DNA of 64,000 nt from Cryomorphaceae bacterium 1068 (GTDB lineage Bacteria > Bacteroidota > Bacteroidia > Flavobacteriales_D > Cryomorphaceae): assembly GCA_027214385.1 (NCBI GenBank), contig JAPVXR010000003.1, forward strand, positions 186,001-250,000. The letters run 5' to 3'. The position numbers and the translations under genes were made by a program. This document shows, one piece after another, positions 1 to 8,528 of this stretch. Numbering within the stretch: the first letter of the stretch is position 1; the number at the start of each line of letters is the position of its first letter. The notes below the pieces were generated by a model, which made no database searches, was not told the DNA's origin, and saw nothing but the letters and a program-made list of their open reading frames with translations.

Positions 1-293
1 ATCGCCTTTTCCAGTTTTTCAATTTCTTTCTTGTTCAGTAAGAGTTTTCTATCGCGAGTAGGGGATATCGGATTGTTGTAGCTCGCCGGTTCGTAAGGAG
101 AAATGTGCATGGACTTGATCCATAGCTCATGCTTCCGCAGAAAACAGTAGGCTTCAGAAATACTGGCTTTACCCGCACGAACGCTTTTTATTTCGGGACC
201 CGTGAGTTGAATTCCTGCATCGTACTTGTCGATAAGCTCGTACTCGTAGCTCGCTTTTTTATTTTTAATGTTTACTTCTTTGGGTGAAGCCAT
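1..293 (-). CDS. smpB: SsrA-binding protein SmpB, partial (N-terminal part)
   Basis: SmpB binds tmRNA and delivers it to stalled ribosomes for trans-translation. Reading leftward from the ATG at 293 gives [19 protein letters not shown], then a stretch with [27 protein letters not shown] and [18 protein letters not shown]. These are the conserved N-terminal beta-barrel motifs of SmpB, in the right order. About 97 codons are present and the frame runs off the left edge, so the basic C-terminal tail is missing from this window. The superoxide dismutase gene lies upstream on the same strand but is separated by a terminator, so smpB is probably transcribed on its own. No frameshift is seen. Confidence 0.93.
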   Translation of the reverse strand, partial: MASPKEVNIKNKKASYEYELIDKYDAGIQLTGPEIKSVRAGKASISEAYCFLRKHELWIKSMHISPYEPASYNNPISPTRDRKLLLNKKEIEKLEKA

Positions 294-313
294 GCTGCAA
301 ATTTAAGCCAAAT

Positions 314-349
314 AAAAAAGCCGCCCTCCCAATAGAGAGGACGACTTTT
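314..349 (-). terminator. Rho-independent terminator of the superoxide dismutase gene
   Basis: On the minus strand a 13-bp stem (AAAAGUCGUCCUC paired with GAGGGCGGCUUUU, with three G-U pairs) is followed by a run of U, 17 bases after the sod stop codon. It separates sod from smpB. Confidence 0.8.
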
Positions 350-365
350 CGTTTGCGGTATTTTA

Positions 366-977
366 TTATCCTTTGAGTGCTTCGTAGTTTTCGGCTACTT
401 GCTTCCAGTTGATTACATTCCAAAAAGCTGAAATATAGTCAGGTCGTCTGTTTTGGTAATTCAGGTAATAGGCGTGCTCCCAAACGTCAAGTCCGAGAAT
501 AGGCGTACCCTTCTTGTCCGTTACAGGCATCAAGTTGTTGTCTTGATTTGGAGTGTGCGTCACGTGAAGCTTTCCGTCTTCACCAAAGATTACCCATGCC
601 CAGCCGGAACCAAACTGCGTGGCAGCAGCATTGTTAAAAGACTCTTTAAGTTTATCCATTCCACCGAGGTCAGTGTCTATTGCACTGGCCAATGATCCTG
701 TCGGATTTCCTCCGCCATCAGGGCTCATAACTTTCCAGAAAAGGGAATGGTTATAAAATCCCCCTCCGTTATTTCTGATTCCCGCACCTAGCTTGTCGGC
801 ATGGGCCAATAATTCCTCAATGGTTTTGTTTGCGTGTTCAGTACCTTCAATAGCTGCATTCAATTTTGAAGTATATCCGGCATGGTGTTTATCGTGGTGG
901 ATTTCCATAGTGCGTGCATCAATGTGCGGTTCGAGTGCATCAAAAGCGTATGGTAAATCAGGTAATTGAAATGACAT
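366..977 (-). CDS. sodA: Superoxide dismutase, Fe/Mn family
   Basis: This 203-aa protein dismutates superoxide to peroxide and oxygen. It has the full Fe/Mn SOD layout: helical hairpin (residues 1-90) and alpha/beta C-terminal domain. The four metal ligands are visible as H27 (MEIHHDKHH), H77 (YNHSLFW), D164 and H168 (DVWEHAYY). [19 protein letters not shown] and TPNQD resemble manganese rather than strict iron enzymes, but a cambialistic enzyme cannot be excluded, so the symbol is tentative. There is no signal peptide, so it acts in the cytoplasm. The gene stands alone, with a TACTTTTG promoter element upstream and a hairpin terminator downstream. Confidence 0.93.
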   Translation of the reverse strand: MSFQLPDLPYAFDALEPHIDARTMEIHHDKHHAGYTSKLNAAIEGTEHANKTIEELLAHADKLGAGIRNNGGGFYNHSLFWKVMSPDGGGNPTGSLASAIDTDLGGMDKLKESFNNAAATQFGSGWAWVIFGEDGKLHVTHTPNQDNNLMPVTDKKGTPILGLDVWEHAYYLNYQNRRPDYISAFWNVINWKQVAENYEALKG

Positions 978-1011
978 GTGTTGTATTTTTTTAGGTTTGT
1001 AATTGAACAGT

Positions 1012-1019
1012 CAAAAGTA
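1012..1019 (-). promoter_or_regulatory. Bacteroidota -7 element of the superoxide dismutase gene
   Basis: The minus strand reads TACTTTTG, a full match to the TAnnTTTG element of the Bacteroidota primary sigma factor. It would give a 5' leader of about 28 nt. No clear TTG -33 box was found at 17-23 nt. Confidence 0.5.
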
Positions 1020-1165
1020 GAATTAGTTCCTGGAAAGACCTCATTTTTCGGATAGAGTGTGCTTATTGAGCGATAGACTCAATTCCATGGATTGACTATC
1101 AAAGCATGAATTGCATTGAATTTTGACTAAGAGTAATTAGAATGAAATCAGATAGCTCTCTGAAG

Positions 1166-1195
1166 TTGAATATGAGAATTTACAGCGTACTTTTG
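1166..1195 (+). promoter_or_regulatory. Promoter of pyrD, nearly leaderless
   Basis: TTG at 1166-1168 and TACTTTTG at 1188-1195 are 19 nt apart, the usual Bacteroidota spacing. The start codon follows five bases after the -7 element, so transcription would begin at or next to the A of ATG and leave no room for a ribosome binding site. Confidence 0.7.
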
Positions 1196-1200
1196 CCGCG

Positions 1201-2244
1201 ATGTACAAATCTATTCTTCGAAAGACTCTTTTTAAACTGAGTGCCGAGCAGGCGCACAATTTTTCATTCGGATTTCTGAAAGTCATCTTTCAATTGCCGA
1301 TGGTGAAAAGCCTGTTTTACGGGGCTTTCAATGTCAATCACCCATCGCTGGAGCGCGAAGTGTTCGGAATTAAATTCAAAAACCCTGTGGGGCTGGCAGC
1401 TGGTTTCGACAAGAATGCCAAGCTCTTCAATGAGTTTTCTTTCATGGGATTCGGTTTTGTGGAAATCGGTACGGTTACCCCAAAACCTCAGGCAGGAAAT
1501 CCAAAACCAAGGCTCTTCCGATTGCCGGAAGATCAAGGATTGATCAATCGAATGGGCTTCAACAATGATGGGGTAAAAAAGATTGTCCGTCGACTTAAAA
1601 CCCGCTACAGCACTGTGATCATTGGCGGTAATATAGGGAAGAACAAAGTCACTCCAAACGAAAATGCTTTAGACGATTACCTGTTCCTCCTCAATGAATT
1701 GTATGATGTGGTAGATTACTTTACGGTAAATGTCTCCTCACCAAATACGCCTGGCTTGAGGGAGCTCCAAGAAAAGGAGCCACTCACCAAGCTTTTAAGA
1801 GCGCTCAAAGAAGAAGCTGCTGCAAAGCCTGTCAATAAGCCCATCTTGCTCAAGATTGCTCCCGATCTTACCGATTCGCAACTCGACGATATTGTTGAGA
1901 TTGTATCCGAAACCAAAGTAGATGGAATCATCGCTACCAACACAACTATCGACCGATCTGGATTGAAAACATCCGAAATGGAAGTAGAAGAAATCGGAGC
2001 TGGCGGACTGAGCGGTAAACCCTTAACCAATCGTTCTACCGAAGTAATTCGCTACATTCACCAAAAGTCAAATGGTTCCATTCCAATCGTTGGCGTCGGG
2101 GGGATTCACACCGCCGAAGACGCGCTTGAGAAGCTTGCAGCCGGAGCTTCATTGGTGCAGCTCTACACTGGCTTTGTTTACGAAGGTCCCGGGCTGGTGA
2201 AAAAAATCAACCAAAAAATTATCGAAGATGCTCGAACTCATTGA
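1201..2244 (+). CDS. pyrD: Dihydroorotate dehydrogenase (quinone), class 2
   Basis: PyrD oxidises dihydroorotate to orotate in pyrimidine synthesis, passing electrons through FMN to membrane quinone. The 347-aa length and the hydrophobic N-terminal helical extension (residues 1-35) fit the membrane-associated class 2 enzyme. Conserved blocks are [46 protein letters not shown] and [17 protein letters not shown]180 in the last block is the expected catalytic serine of class 2 (class 1 uses cysteine). GVGGI near the C-terminus is the FMN phosphate site. Its end overlaps the start of the HMG-CoA lyase gene by 17 bases, so the two are co-transcribed from the promoter just upstream. Confidence 0.97.
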   Translation: MYKSILRKTLFKLSAEQAHNFSFGFLKVIFQLPMVKSLFYGAFNVNHPSLEREVFGIKFKNPVGLAAGFDKNAKLFNEFSFMGFGFVEIGTVTPKPQAGNPKPRLFRLPEDQGLINRMGFNNDGVKKIVRRLKTRYSTVIIGGNIGKNKVTPNENALDDYLFLLNELYDVVDYFTVNVSSPNTPGLRELQEKEPLTKLLRALKEEAAAKPVNKPILLKIAPDLTDSQLDDIVEIVSETKVDGIIATNTTIDRSGLKTSEMEVEEIGAGGLSGKPLTNRSTEVIRYIHQKSNGSIPIVGVGGIHTAEDALEKLAAGASLVQLYTGFVYEGPGLVKKINQKIIEDARTH

Positions 2245-3079
2245 ATGTCCGCGTGATGCGATGCAGGGCATCAAGGAATTTATTCCGACTCATAAGAAGA
2301 TTGAATACATCAATCTGCTGATTGAGGCGGGTTTTCATACCATCGATTTTGGCTCATTCGTGAGTCCCAAGGCGATACCCCAAATGGCAGATACGGCCGA
2401 GGTGCTGAAAGGGCTAAAGCTCAACGATAAAACAAAACTCTTGGCCATCATCGCCAATAAGCGAGGAGCACAGGACGCTTCTCAATTTGACGAGATTACC
2501 TATTTAGGTTACCCGTTCTCTGTCTCTGAAGAGTTTCAGAAGAGAAATACTAATGCGACGCTAGAGGAGTCTGTGGCCAGAGTTGGAGAGATCAAGGCCA
2601 TTGCTGATAGGGCCAATAAAGAAATGGTGGTTTACTTATCCATGGCCTTTGGAAACCCTTATGGTGAAGAGTGGAACCCTGATAATGTGATCAGATGGGC
2701 GGAGCGCCTTCACCGCGAATTCGGAATTGAAATTTTAGCCTTGAGCGATACCATCGGGACTTCTAGTCGAGGGAGCATTGATCGCTTGTTTAATGCCTTG
2801 ATCCCTGAGTTGCCCGACGTTAATTTCGGAGCTCATTTACACACTACTCCTGAAACTTGGCGCGAGAAAGTCGATGCTGCCTATCAGGCAGGTTGCCGTC
2901 GATTTGACGGGGCTTTAAAAGGCTACGGCGGATGCCCGATGGCTAAAGATGACTTAACCGGAAATATGCCGATGGAGAAGATGCTGAGTTATTTTGATGA
3001 AAGAGAAGTAACAACGGGGGTAAATCAAGCGAAGGTCGATCAGGCTCTTCTCGCGGCAGCTGATGTGTTTCCTCTTTAG
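2228..3079 (+). CDS. mvaB: Hydroxymethylglutaryl-CoA lyase
   Basis: This 283-aa TIM-barrel enzyme of the DRE-TIM family cleaves HMG-CoA to acetyl-CoA and acetoacetate, the last step of leucine breakdown. Visible motifs are the metal-binding start ECPRDAMQG, the block [33 protein letters not shown] in the barrel, GAHLHTTPE with metal-binding histidines, and the C-terminal catalytic-loop block [19 protein letters not shown] with the conserved cysteine. The ATG lies inside the 3' end of pyrD, which suggests translational coupling. The pairing with pyrD is not a pathway link I recognise. Homocitrate synthase-like relatives are less likely given the GGCPMA motif. Confidence 0.92.
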   Translation: MLELIECPRDAMQGIKEFIPTHKKIEYINLLIEAGFHTIDFGSFVSPKAIPQMADTAEVLKGLKLNDKTKLLAIIANKRGAQDASQFDEITYLGYPFSVSEEFQKRNTNATLEESVARVGEIKAIADRANKEMVVYLSMAFGNPYGEEWNPDNVIRWAERLHREFGIEILALSDTIGTSSRGSIDRLFNALIPELPDVNFGAHLHTTPETWREKVDAAYQAGCRRFDGALKGYGGCPMAKDDLTGNMPMEKMLSYFDEREVTTGVNQAKVDQALLAAADVFPL

Positions 3080-3105
3080 ATCATTGAGCGGATTTAAAAA
3101 GACAC

Positions 3106-4377
3106 TTAGCTTAGCTCAATCAGCGTAATCTCAGGAGGCATTCCCACTCTTCCGGGGAAACCGATGTAACCGAAGCCGCGGTTCACATACAGGTGCTGCT
3201 TTCCTTCGGTGTAGAGTCCGCCCCAACGCGGATATCGGTACTTTACAGGACTCCATTTGATCCAGCCTGGGATTTCTACACCAAACTGCATTCCATGAGT
3301 ATGTCCTGCCAGTGCCAAGTCAATCTTCGTCTTGTTCATCACCTCGGCATCCCAATGAGACGGGTCATGAGACATTAAGATTTGAAAACGATCGGGGTTC
3401 GTGCCGTCCATCGCTTTGGAGAGATCGCCGTATTTACTAAAACCACCAAGGCCCCAATTTTCCATCCCGATAATTTCGATAGCTTCTCCTTCAGCAGAAC
3501 GAAACTCCGTCCATTCATTGGTTAACAGTTTAAACCCCATTTTTCCGTGATAGTCCGCGAGCTTTTCGAGGTTGGCTTTCTTGGCTGCATCGCTTTCCCA
3601 CTGAACATAGTCACCGTAATCGTGGTTTCCAAAGACGCTAAACTTTCCGTGTTTGGCTTTAAGTCCGCCCAGCACTTCTTCCCAACCCGCTACTTCATCG
3701 GCGTAGTTATTCACCATATCACCGGTGAAAAGGATGAGATCGGGCTCCAGAGCGTTTACCATGTCGACTCCGTGCTGCACGGCATCGTAATTATTGAAGA
3801 AGCTACCTATGTGGATGTCTGAGATGTGTACAATCTTAAATCCTCGGAACGACTCAGGGAGGTGATCGAAAGAGAGACTTACCTTTTCGGTGCGAAAGCG
3901 ATAGCGGCCTCGACCGATACCGTAGAGAATGCTGAAAAATGGAATAGCAGCTGCTACCCATCCGATGCGCGTAATAAATTGCCATCTGCTGATTCCTGAA
4001 GTGGAGGATATGGCTGTTTCAGTCGGTTCGAAGGTTCGCACGAAATAAGCCGTAATACGTCGGAAAATATGGATAATATCGTCAGTGAGATGGAAAATAG
4101 CGGCCACCATCTTAGGGATGAAAATCAACATCAATACGCCAAAACCCATGAAGAACAGGTAGTAGTCCATTTTGGCTTGAGCTTCCCTGTAGGTTAAAAT
4201 GGCATAGATCAATATGCCATAGGCTGTTACTGAGGAAACCCAATAGGCCATTTGAGCGCTATTTCTCCAGACGGCTTTCGTCCAGCCTGATGAAATTAGC
4301 CTTAGCGACTTAAAGGCGTATAGATCAATTACCAATAGAATGGCAATGAAGAAGATCAGAGGTAAGTAGTTTTTCAT
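3106..4377 (-). CDS. Membrane-anchored calcineurin-like metallophosphoesterase
   Basis: A 423-aa protein whose N-terminal third has four hydrophobic segments (about residues 5-25, 42-62, 70-98 and 130-152). The phosphoesterase domain follows, with the five metal-binding blocks in order: DIHIGSF, GDMVNN, GNHDYGDY, MSHDPSHW and GHTHGMQFG. The family hydrolyses phosphate or pyrophosphate esters; this YkuE-like branch often acts on lipid or envelope substrates, but the substrate cannot be told from sequence. The gene lies 52 bases after the anti-sigma gene on the same strand, and a TAACTTTG element over that gene's stop codon may give it its own promoter. A second, Tat-type member occurs at 60,733. 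Confidence 0.9.
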   Translation of the reverse strand: MKNYLPLIFFIAILLVIDLYAFKSLRLISSGWTKAVWRNSAQMAYWVSSVTAYGILIYAILTYREAQAKMDYYLFFMGFGVLMLIFIPKMVAAIFHLTDDIIHIFRRITAYFVRTFEPTETAISSTSGISRWQFITRIGWVAAAIPFFSILYGIGRGRYRFRTEKVSLSFDHLPESFRGFKIVHISDIHIGSFFNNYDAVQHGVDMVNALEPDLILFTGDMVNNYADEVAGWEEVLGGLKAKHGKFSVFGNHDYGDYVQWESDAAKKANLEKLADYHGKMGFKLLTNEWTEFRSAEGEAIEIIGMENWGLGGFSKYGDLSKAMDGTNPDRFQILMSHDPSHWDAEVMNKTKIDLALAGHTHGMQFGVEIPGWIKWSPVKYRYPRWGGLYTEGKQHLYVNRGFGYIGFPGRVGMPPEITLIELS

Positions 4378-4423
4378 GGTCTAAGTTCGAGAGTATTAAC
4401 TCGGATCTTTTCGGATTGTTTCG

Positions 4424-4431
4424 CAAAGTTA
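4424..4431 (-). promoter_or_regulatory. Possible -7 element for the metallophosphoesterase gene
   Basis: The minus strand reads TAACTTTG (TAnnTTTG consensus) across the stop codon of the anti-sigma gene, about 47 bases before the metallophosphoesterase ATG. No matching -33 TTG was seen. Confidence 0.35.
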
Positions 4432-5313
4432 ATAGGCCACATAAGCTTTTTTATCAGAGCCACCAATACTTTCTAGTGTAATGCCTTCGAAAGAGGTGTC
4501 CTGATCGGTCAAACCATGAGTCATACTGGTTTTTGCCGAGCGAGCAGCTACAACGTTCATATTCGGAGTGGCATAATCTTGGTTCCTAACGATGGAAGAG
4601 TCCACTATCTTGGAGTCCTTTGAAATTTCAGGGAGAGGCGGCTCATGGGTTGTTTTCTTTGACGCACCATCTTGAGCTAAGGTCGGCATGGGTTGTTTAT
4701 CTTCTTCAGGAGCACTATAATTTTCAGCTGATTCATTAGGAAAATCCATCTCGATCTCCTCCTCGGTGTCTTCTAGTTCAATGTCATCAATTTTGACAAC
4801 TATCATTTCATCAGATACTTCAGATGATTCAGTTGAAGTAATGGTTGGTGCTTCTGGTGTTTCTGTTTGAGGTTCAATTTTCTCTTCTGGTTCTTCATTT
4901 TCAATTACAATATCATCTGCCTTTTTGGTTTCATGCTGACTTTCTTTTTTCTGTTCTGTGCTGTCCTTCCTCTCCGCGTTTTCGGCAATGGGCTCTCTCT
5001 CCAAATTTCCCGAAGGCCAGAATACAAACGCGCCAACAACCAGAATGGCCACAGCTGCCGCGTACTTCCACCATATTATTCCGCGCTTCTCGTCTTTCTC
5101 GTCAAACGCGGCCATCACGGATGCCTTTATCTCTGCAGGAGGAATGAGATCATCCGAAAGTGCTTTTTCTGCGGCCAAATTGGCCTCCCGCATTTTCTCA
5201 TAAAGTTCTGCTGAACCTAAAGAGCCAAGAACCAATGCCCTCTCTTCTTCAGTGAGTTCCGCGAAGGACTTCGAGCTAATCAGGTCGTATATCTTTTCTT
5301 CGTTTTCGTTCAT
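4429..5313 (-). CDS. Probable anti-sigma factor, single-pass membrane protein
   Basis: A 294-aa protein with an N-terminal cytoplasmic helical domain (LTEEERALVLGSLG; residues 1-75), one transmembrane segment after the basic KRG (WWKYAAAVAILVVGAFVFW), and a long, highly acidic, low-complexity periplasmic part rich in E, D, T and P. The layout is that of RskA/FecR-like anti-sigma factors, which hold an ECF sigma factor at the membrane until a signal arrives. No HXXXCXXC zinc motif is present. The ATG overlaps the sigma stop codon as TGATG, a strong sign of coupled translation; a GTG three bases upstream is a possible alternative start. The role is inferred from context and topology. Confidence 0.72.
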   Translation of the reverse strand: MNENEEKIYDLISSKSFAELTEEERALVLGSLGSAELYEKMREANLAAEKALSDDLIPPAEIKASVMAAFDEKDEKRGIIWWKYAAAVAILVVGAFVFWPSGNLEREPIAENAERKDSTEQKKESQHETKKADDIVIENEEPEEKIEPQTETPEAPTITSTESSEVSDEMIVVKIDDIELEDTEEEIEMDFPNESAENYSAPEEDKQPMPTLAQDGASKKTTHEPPLPEISKDSKIVDSSIVRNQDYATPNMNVVAARSAKTSMTHGLTDQDTSFEGITLESIGGSDKKAYVAY

Positions 5314-5873
5314 CACTTCGGATTAAATGAAACCAATTGGGTGGAAAGTTTTTTGAGAGTGTAGAACAGCTTCGATTTTACCGTTCCCTCGGCAACCCCT
5401 GTAGTTTCCGCGATTTCTTTGATGCTTAGTTGGTGCTTAAACCGCAAAATAAAAATGCTTTTCCGTTCAGCGTCAAACTTTTCCAATTCCTCAGACAATG
5501 CGGTTTTGAATGCCTTGCGATCGATGTTTTCCATCTTCTGCGGCTCAGCCATTTCAGACTCTATTTTCAATTCGGTATTTGCCCTTTTTTTCACTTCTTC
5601 ACTTCGGTAAATGTTCTTGCACATGTTATTGGCAATGCTGAAGACCCATGTTTTAAAAGCTCGTCTTCCATCGTATTGATGGCCTTTTTCTACAAGCTTC
5701 ATAAAGAGCTCTTGAGTTTGGTCTTTGGCTCGTTCTTCGTCTTGATAGAGCATCTTTAAAAAGTAATTGTACAGCCTGCCGGCGTAGCGATCATAAATCC
5801 CTTCGAAGGCACGACGATCTCCTTTCGCCGCACGAATCATTAAATCTTCATCCGTCAGTTCGCCGTTGCTCAT
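5313..5873 (-). CDS. RNA polymerase sigma factor, ECF subfamily
   Basis: This 186-aa protein redirects RNA polymerase to a stress or envelope regulon. Sigma region 2 spans about residues 24-95 (FEGIYDRYAGRLYNYFLK, DQTQELFMKLV, FKTWVFSIANNMCKNIYR). Region 4 spans about 125-180 (LRFKHQLSIKEIAETTGV followed by AEGTVKSKLFYTLKKL, a helix-turn-helix). It sits between a secreted protein gene that ends four bases upstream and a putative anti-sigma gene that starts inside its stop codon, so the three form one operon. I see no extracytoplasmic sensor, so the signal is unknown. Confidence 0.9.
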   Translation of the reverse strand: MSNGELTDEDLMIRAAKGDRRAFEGIYDRYAGRLYNYFLKMLYQDEERAKDQTQELFMKLVEKGHQYDGRRAFKTWVFSIANNMCKNIYRSEEVKKRANTELKIESEMAEPQKMENIDRKAFKTALSEELEKFDAERKSIFILRFKHQLSIKEIAETTGVAEGTVKSKLFYTLKKLSTQLVSFNPK

Positions 5874-5876
5874 AGG

Positions 5877-6806
5877 CTACATGCCTTCTTTATCGATGTA
5901 TTTTTTCAGTTGTTCTGCTTCTGTTATTATTCCCGCTTCCGCCAATGCCTTTTGCAAGTAGCCATAGCTGCTAACCAAGCCTTGGTCGGCAGGAGTTTGA
6001 GATACTGAGCCTTGTAAAATCCGAATGGCGGTTTGTTTCATCAGATTACTACCGGCAGGGCTCTCGAAAGCAAATCCGATACCGACCACTTTGAGTCTCG
6101 CTGAAAAAGGAGAGATTACGTTTTTCTCCAAAGTAGGGGCGAACCACAATCTCCCGAAAGCAGAAGCCTCTTCTGACAATCCGCATTTTTGAACGAATTT
6201 GTTTGCCACCATCATATCGGGACTAATGTTCTTGATCTGTTGAGCATAACGTACGGCTAGCAGATCTTGCATTCCGTTGGTCATAATAGATTCAAGCCCA
6301 TCGGAGCTCTTAACGGCCAATTCTCCCCACGTCTTTAATACATCTGAAAACATTCCTTCTCGGAGCATGGCGTCGATGTACGTTTTTTCCATTTTTGTCT
6401 CCTCAAGCGCAAAGGCCGCCATGAACTGATAGGGTAGAAGTACCTTGATTTCAGCGGGGTGAGAAATCAGGTTCTGTAAATTCTCCTTTATACAACCCGA
6501 TTCGAGAAATTGAACCAAGGCATTGGCTTCATGATCCGGATACTTTGATTCAATCAGGTCTTTGATTTCTTTTTGAAGATCTGATAATTCGGGAAAGTAA
6601 TGTGAAGGTTTCTTTGCCCTAATCCTCTTGTATTCAGCATGAAAAACAAGGAGCAATTCGCCTGCAGTCATATCTTCCAGATTATCTGAGACTTCTTTGT
6701 CAATCATCGGGTACTCCTTAAAGCGCTCCAATTCAAAAGGAATGGCGGCGTTTTGGCCTACAGCCAACGATGAAATAAATAAAAGCGCTAACAATACTGA
6801 CTTCAT
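5877..6806 (-). CDS. Secreted protein of unknown function, first gene of the sigma operon
   Basis: I do not recognise this family. From the ATG at 6806 the protein is 309 aa and begins with a clear signal peptide (MKSVLLALLFISSLAVGQ, cleavage near Q18). An in-frame start 14 codons earlier would put polar residues in front of the signal and is less likely. The mature part is mostly helical, with alternating acidic and basic segments and no obvious repeat. It ends four bases before the ECF sigma gene, so it belongs to the sigma/anti-sigma operon and might be a periplasmic partner or target of that system; this is inference from position only. Confidence 0.7.
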   Translation of the reverse strand: MKSVLLALLFISSLAVGQNAAIPFELERFKEYPMIDKEVSDNLEDMTAGELLLVFHAEYKRIRAKKPSHYFPELSDLQKEIKDLIESKYPDHEANALVQFLESGCIKENLQNLISHPAEIKVLLPYQFMAAFALEETKMEKTYIDAMLREGMFSDVLKTWGELAVKSSDGLESIMTNGMQDLLAVRYAQQIKNISPDMMVANKFVQKCGLSEEASAFGRLWFAPTLEKNVISPFSARLKVVGIGFAFESPAGSNLMKQTAIRILQGSVSQTPADQGLVSSYGYLQKALAEAGIITEAEQLKKYIDKEGM

Positions 6807-6938
6807 GGTTTTTAATTTACTGTACACGCAAAAGTCCAATGCGTTCAAAATGAGTTTTCGAAGTTAAGAAAGTCAGGTATTAGTTTGATTAATGCCGAAA
6901 TCAGTAAAGAGATAAACAATACTCTGAAATCTCATCGT

Positions 6939-6946
6939 TACCTTTG
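6939..6946 (+). promoter_or_regulatory. -7 element before the DUF493 gene
   Basis: TACCTTTG matches TAnnTTTG and ends six bases before the ATG at 6953, so the transcript would be leaderless or nearly so. No TTG lies at the usual upstream distance. Confidence 0.45.
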
Positions 6947-6952
6947 CCGTCA

Positions 6953-7228
6953 ATGGACAATTCAAAACTCGTAAAGCTTAAAATTGCACTCGATCAAGTC
7001 CACGACTGGCCGAGCATGTATCTTTTTAAATTCATCGTTCCCAGTGACAACCAGAGAGTGGCTCAAGTAGAAGCCCTGTTTAATGCTGAAACGGCCGAGA
7101 TTAGATTGAGGCAATCCAAAAATGGGAACTACACCAGCGTGACAGCTCGTGAGGTGATGACAAGCGCCGAAGAGGTGATCAATTGCTACAAGAAGGCCTA
7201 CAATATTGAGGGCTTAATAGCTCTATAG
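6953..7228 (+). CDS. DUF493 (YbeD-like) family protein
   Basis: A 91-aa cytoplasmic protein of the YbeD/DUF493 ferredoxin-like fold. Family signs are WPSMYLFKFIVP near the start, then a valine-rich strand, SKNGNYTSVTAREVMTSAEE and a final helix with YKKAYNIEGLIAL. The biochemical role is unknown; homologues often lie next to lipoate or envelope genes. The ATG at 6953 is chosen over an in-frame TTG at 6944 because the latter lies inside the promoter element. It is followed after four bases by a small membrane-anchored protein gene. Confidence 0.82.
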   Translation: MDNSKLVKLKIALDQVHDWPSMYLFKFIVPSDNQRVAQVEALFNAETAEIRLRQSKNGNYTSVTAREVMTSAEEVINCYKKAYNIEGLIAL

Positions 7229-7232
7229 AATT

Positions 7233-7607
7233 ATGGAGACACTTCAACGATTTTTACTCGTATCCGCCATTGTGCTGTTCGTAATCGTTTTCTACAAATG
7301 GCTAATGAAGTACCTCAGAAGAAAGGACATCAATGATCCTTTTCCGTATGTATTTCCCCTTGAACACGAAGTTTTATCAGGAGAGGAGTTGCTAAAGTTC
7401 GATATGCCCTATGCCTCTCAGGTGAGAGCTGAAGTGTACAGCGAATCTGATGAACGACTTCTCATAGCGTTTGATCAGGAAATTCAGCAAGGCATCCATA
7501 TCATGGCTTTTGATGTTTCATCGTTACCATCGGGTTCATACGAGCTTAAAGTCACCTTTCCGAATCAAACGGTTCGCAGACCGATTAGAGTCTCTAATGT
7601 CAATTAA
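7233..7607 (+). CDS. Small membrane-anchored protein of unknown function
   Basis: I do not recognise the family. The 124-aa protein has one N-terminal transmembrane helix (FLLVSAIVLFVIVFYKWLM, residues 7-25), a basic stop-transfer sequence (KYLRRKD), and a globular domain of about 85 residues ending in a beta-rich part (FDVSSLPSGSYELKVTFP). That ending resembles the beta-sandwich style of secretion-associated domains such as the T9SS tail, but it lacks the usual NP start and does not look like a real sorting signal. It follows DUF493 after four bases and is probably co-transcribed with it. Confidence 0.6.
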   Translation: METLQRFLLVSAIVLFVIVFYKWLMKYLRRKDINDPFPYVFPLEHEVLSGEELLKFDMPYASQVRAEVYSESDERLLIAFDQEIQQGIHIMAFDVSSLPSGSYELKVTFPNQTVRRPIRVSNVN

Positions 7608-7676
7608 ATCGTGGAGATCTCATAGTTTCTTTCGGCTACCATTCCTTTTGTTAACTTATTCGCCAAAACTGTATTT

Positions 7677-8528
7677 ATGCTCGATTTGATTGGTGTTAAA
7701 TTCGCCGATTACGCCCTGTTTATCTTTATAGTACTGCTCGTTTCGTTTCTAGTCCACAGGATTTTACGGGCAATATTATCACGTTACTTAAACGAATCGT
7801 CGAGGCAAATGAGAAACGACCCAACCCACTACGTTTTTCTGAAAAATGCCTTGCGTTTTCTGATTGTTTTAACGGCTCTCATCGTCATTTTATATACTAT
7901 TCCTGAGTTGAAAGAGTTGGGCTTGTCGCTCTTTGCAGGAGCTGGAATAGTCGCTGCCATTATCGGTTTTGCTTCGCAAGCCGCTTTTTCAAATATTGTA
8001 TCAGGTGTCTTCTTGGTGGTGTTCAAACCTTTTCGGGTAGGCGATGTGGTCACGGTAAAAAATGACATGTTGGGCATCGTAGAAGACATTACATTGAGGC
8101 ACACCATAATTAAAGACTTTGAGAACAAACGATATGTCATTCCAAATTCCATGATCGACTCGGAAGTAATTCACAATTCGGCCATCATGGAAGAGGAAAT
8201 CGGCAACTTCCTTTACATCCACGCCAATTTTGATGCAGACTTAGATCAGGTAATCCGGTTGATCAGGGAGGAGGCAGAGAAACACCCTGTTCTGACTGAT
8301 CCAAGAACTGATGAGCAGAAAAAAGCGGGAGAACCAAAAATTGATGTGCGCGTGCTAGGCTGGCGAGATTATTACTTCGAATTAAGGGCACAGGTTTGGA
8401 GCAAAGATCACATTAGTGGATTCGAGTTAAAAACTGATCTTTACAAGTCGATATCCGAACGCTTTCGCAGAGAAGGCATTGAAATCCCTGTTCCTGCGCA
8501 GAACATCAAGTTGAAAAACAATGGCTAG
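7677..8528 (+). CDS. Small-conductance mechanosensitive channel, MscS family
   Basis: A 283-aa protein that opens under membrane tension to release solutes during hypo-osmotic shock. Three hydrophobic segments cover residues 5-30, 58-80 and 84-120. The last is the pore helix, with the small-residue pattern LFAGAGIVAAIIGFASQAAF, followed by the beta domain IVSGVFLVVFKPFRVGDVV and the mixed C-terminal domain. Length matches the minimal MscS form. The stop overlaps the corA-like start (ATGGCTAG), so the two genes are coupled. The upstream start is the only good ATG; the spacing to any promoter is unclear. Confidence 0.9.
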   Translation: MLDLIGVKFADYALFIFIVLLVSFLVHRILRAILSRYLNESSRQMRNDPTHYVFLKNALRFLIVLTALIVILYTIPELKELGLSLFAGAGIVAAIIGFASQAAFSNIVSGVFLVVFKPFRVGDVVTVKNDMLGIVEDITLRHTIIKDFENKRYVIPNSMIDSEVIHNSAIMEEEIGNFLYIHANFDADLDQVIRLIREEAEKHPVLTDPRTDEQKKAGEPKIDVRVLGWRDYYFELRAQVWSKDHISGFELKTDLYKSISERFRREGIEIPVPAQNIKLKNNG

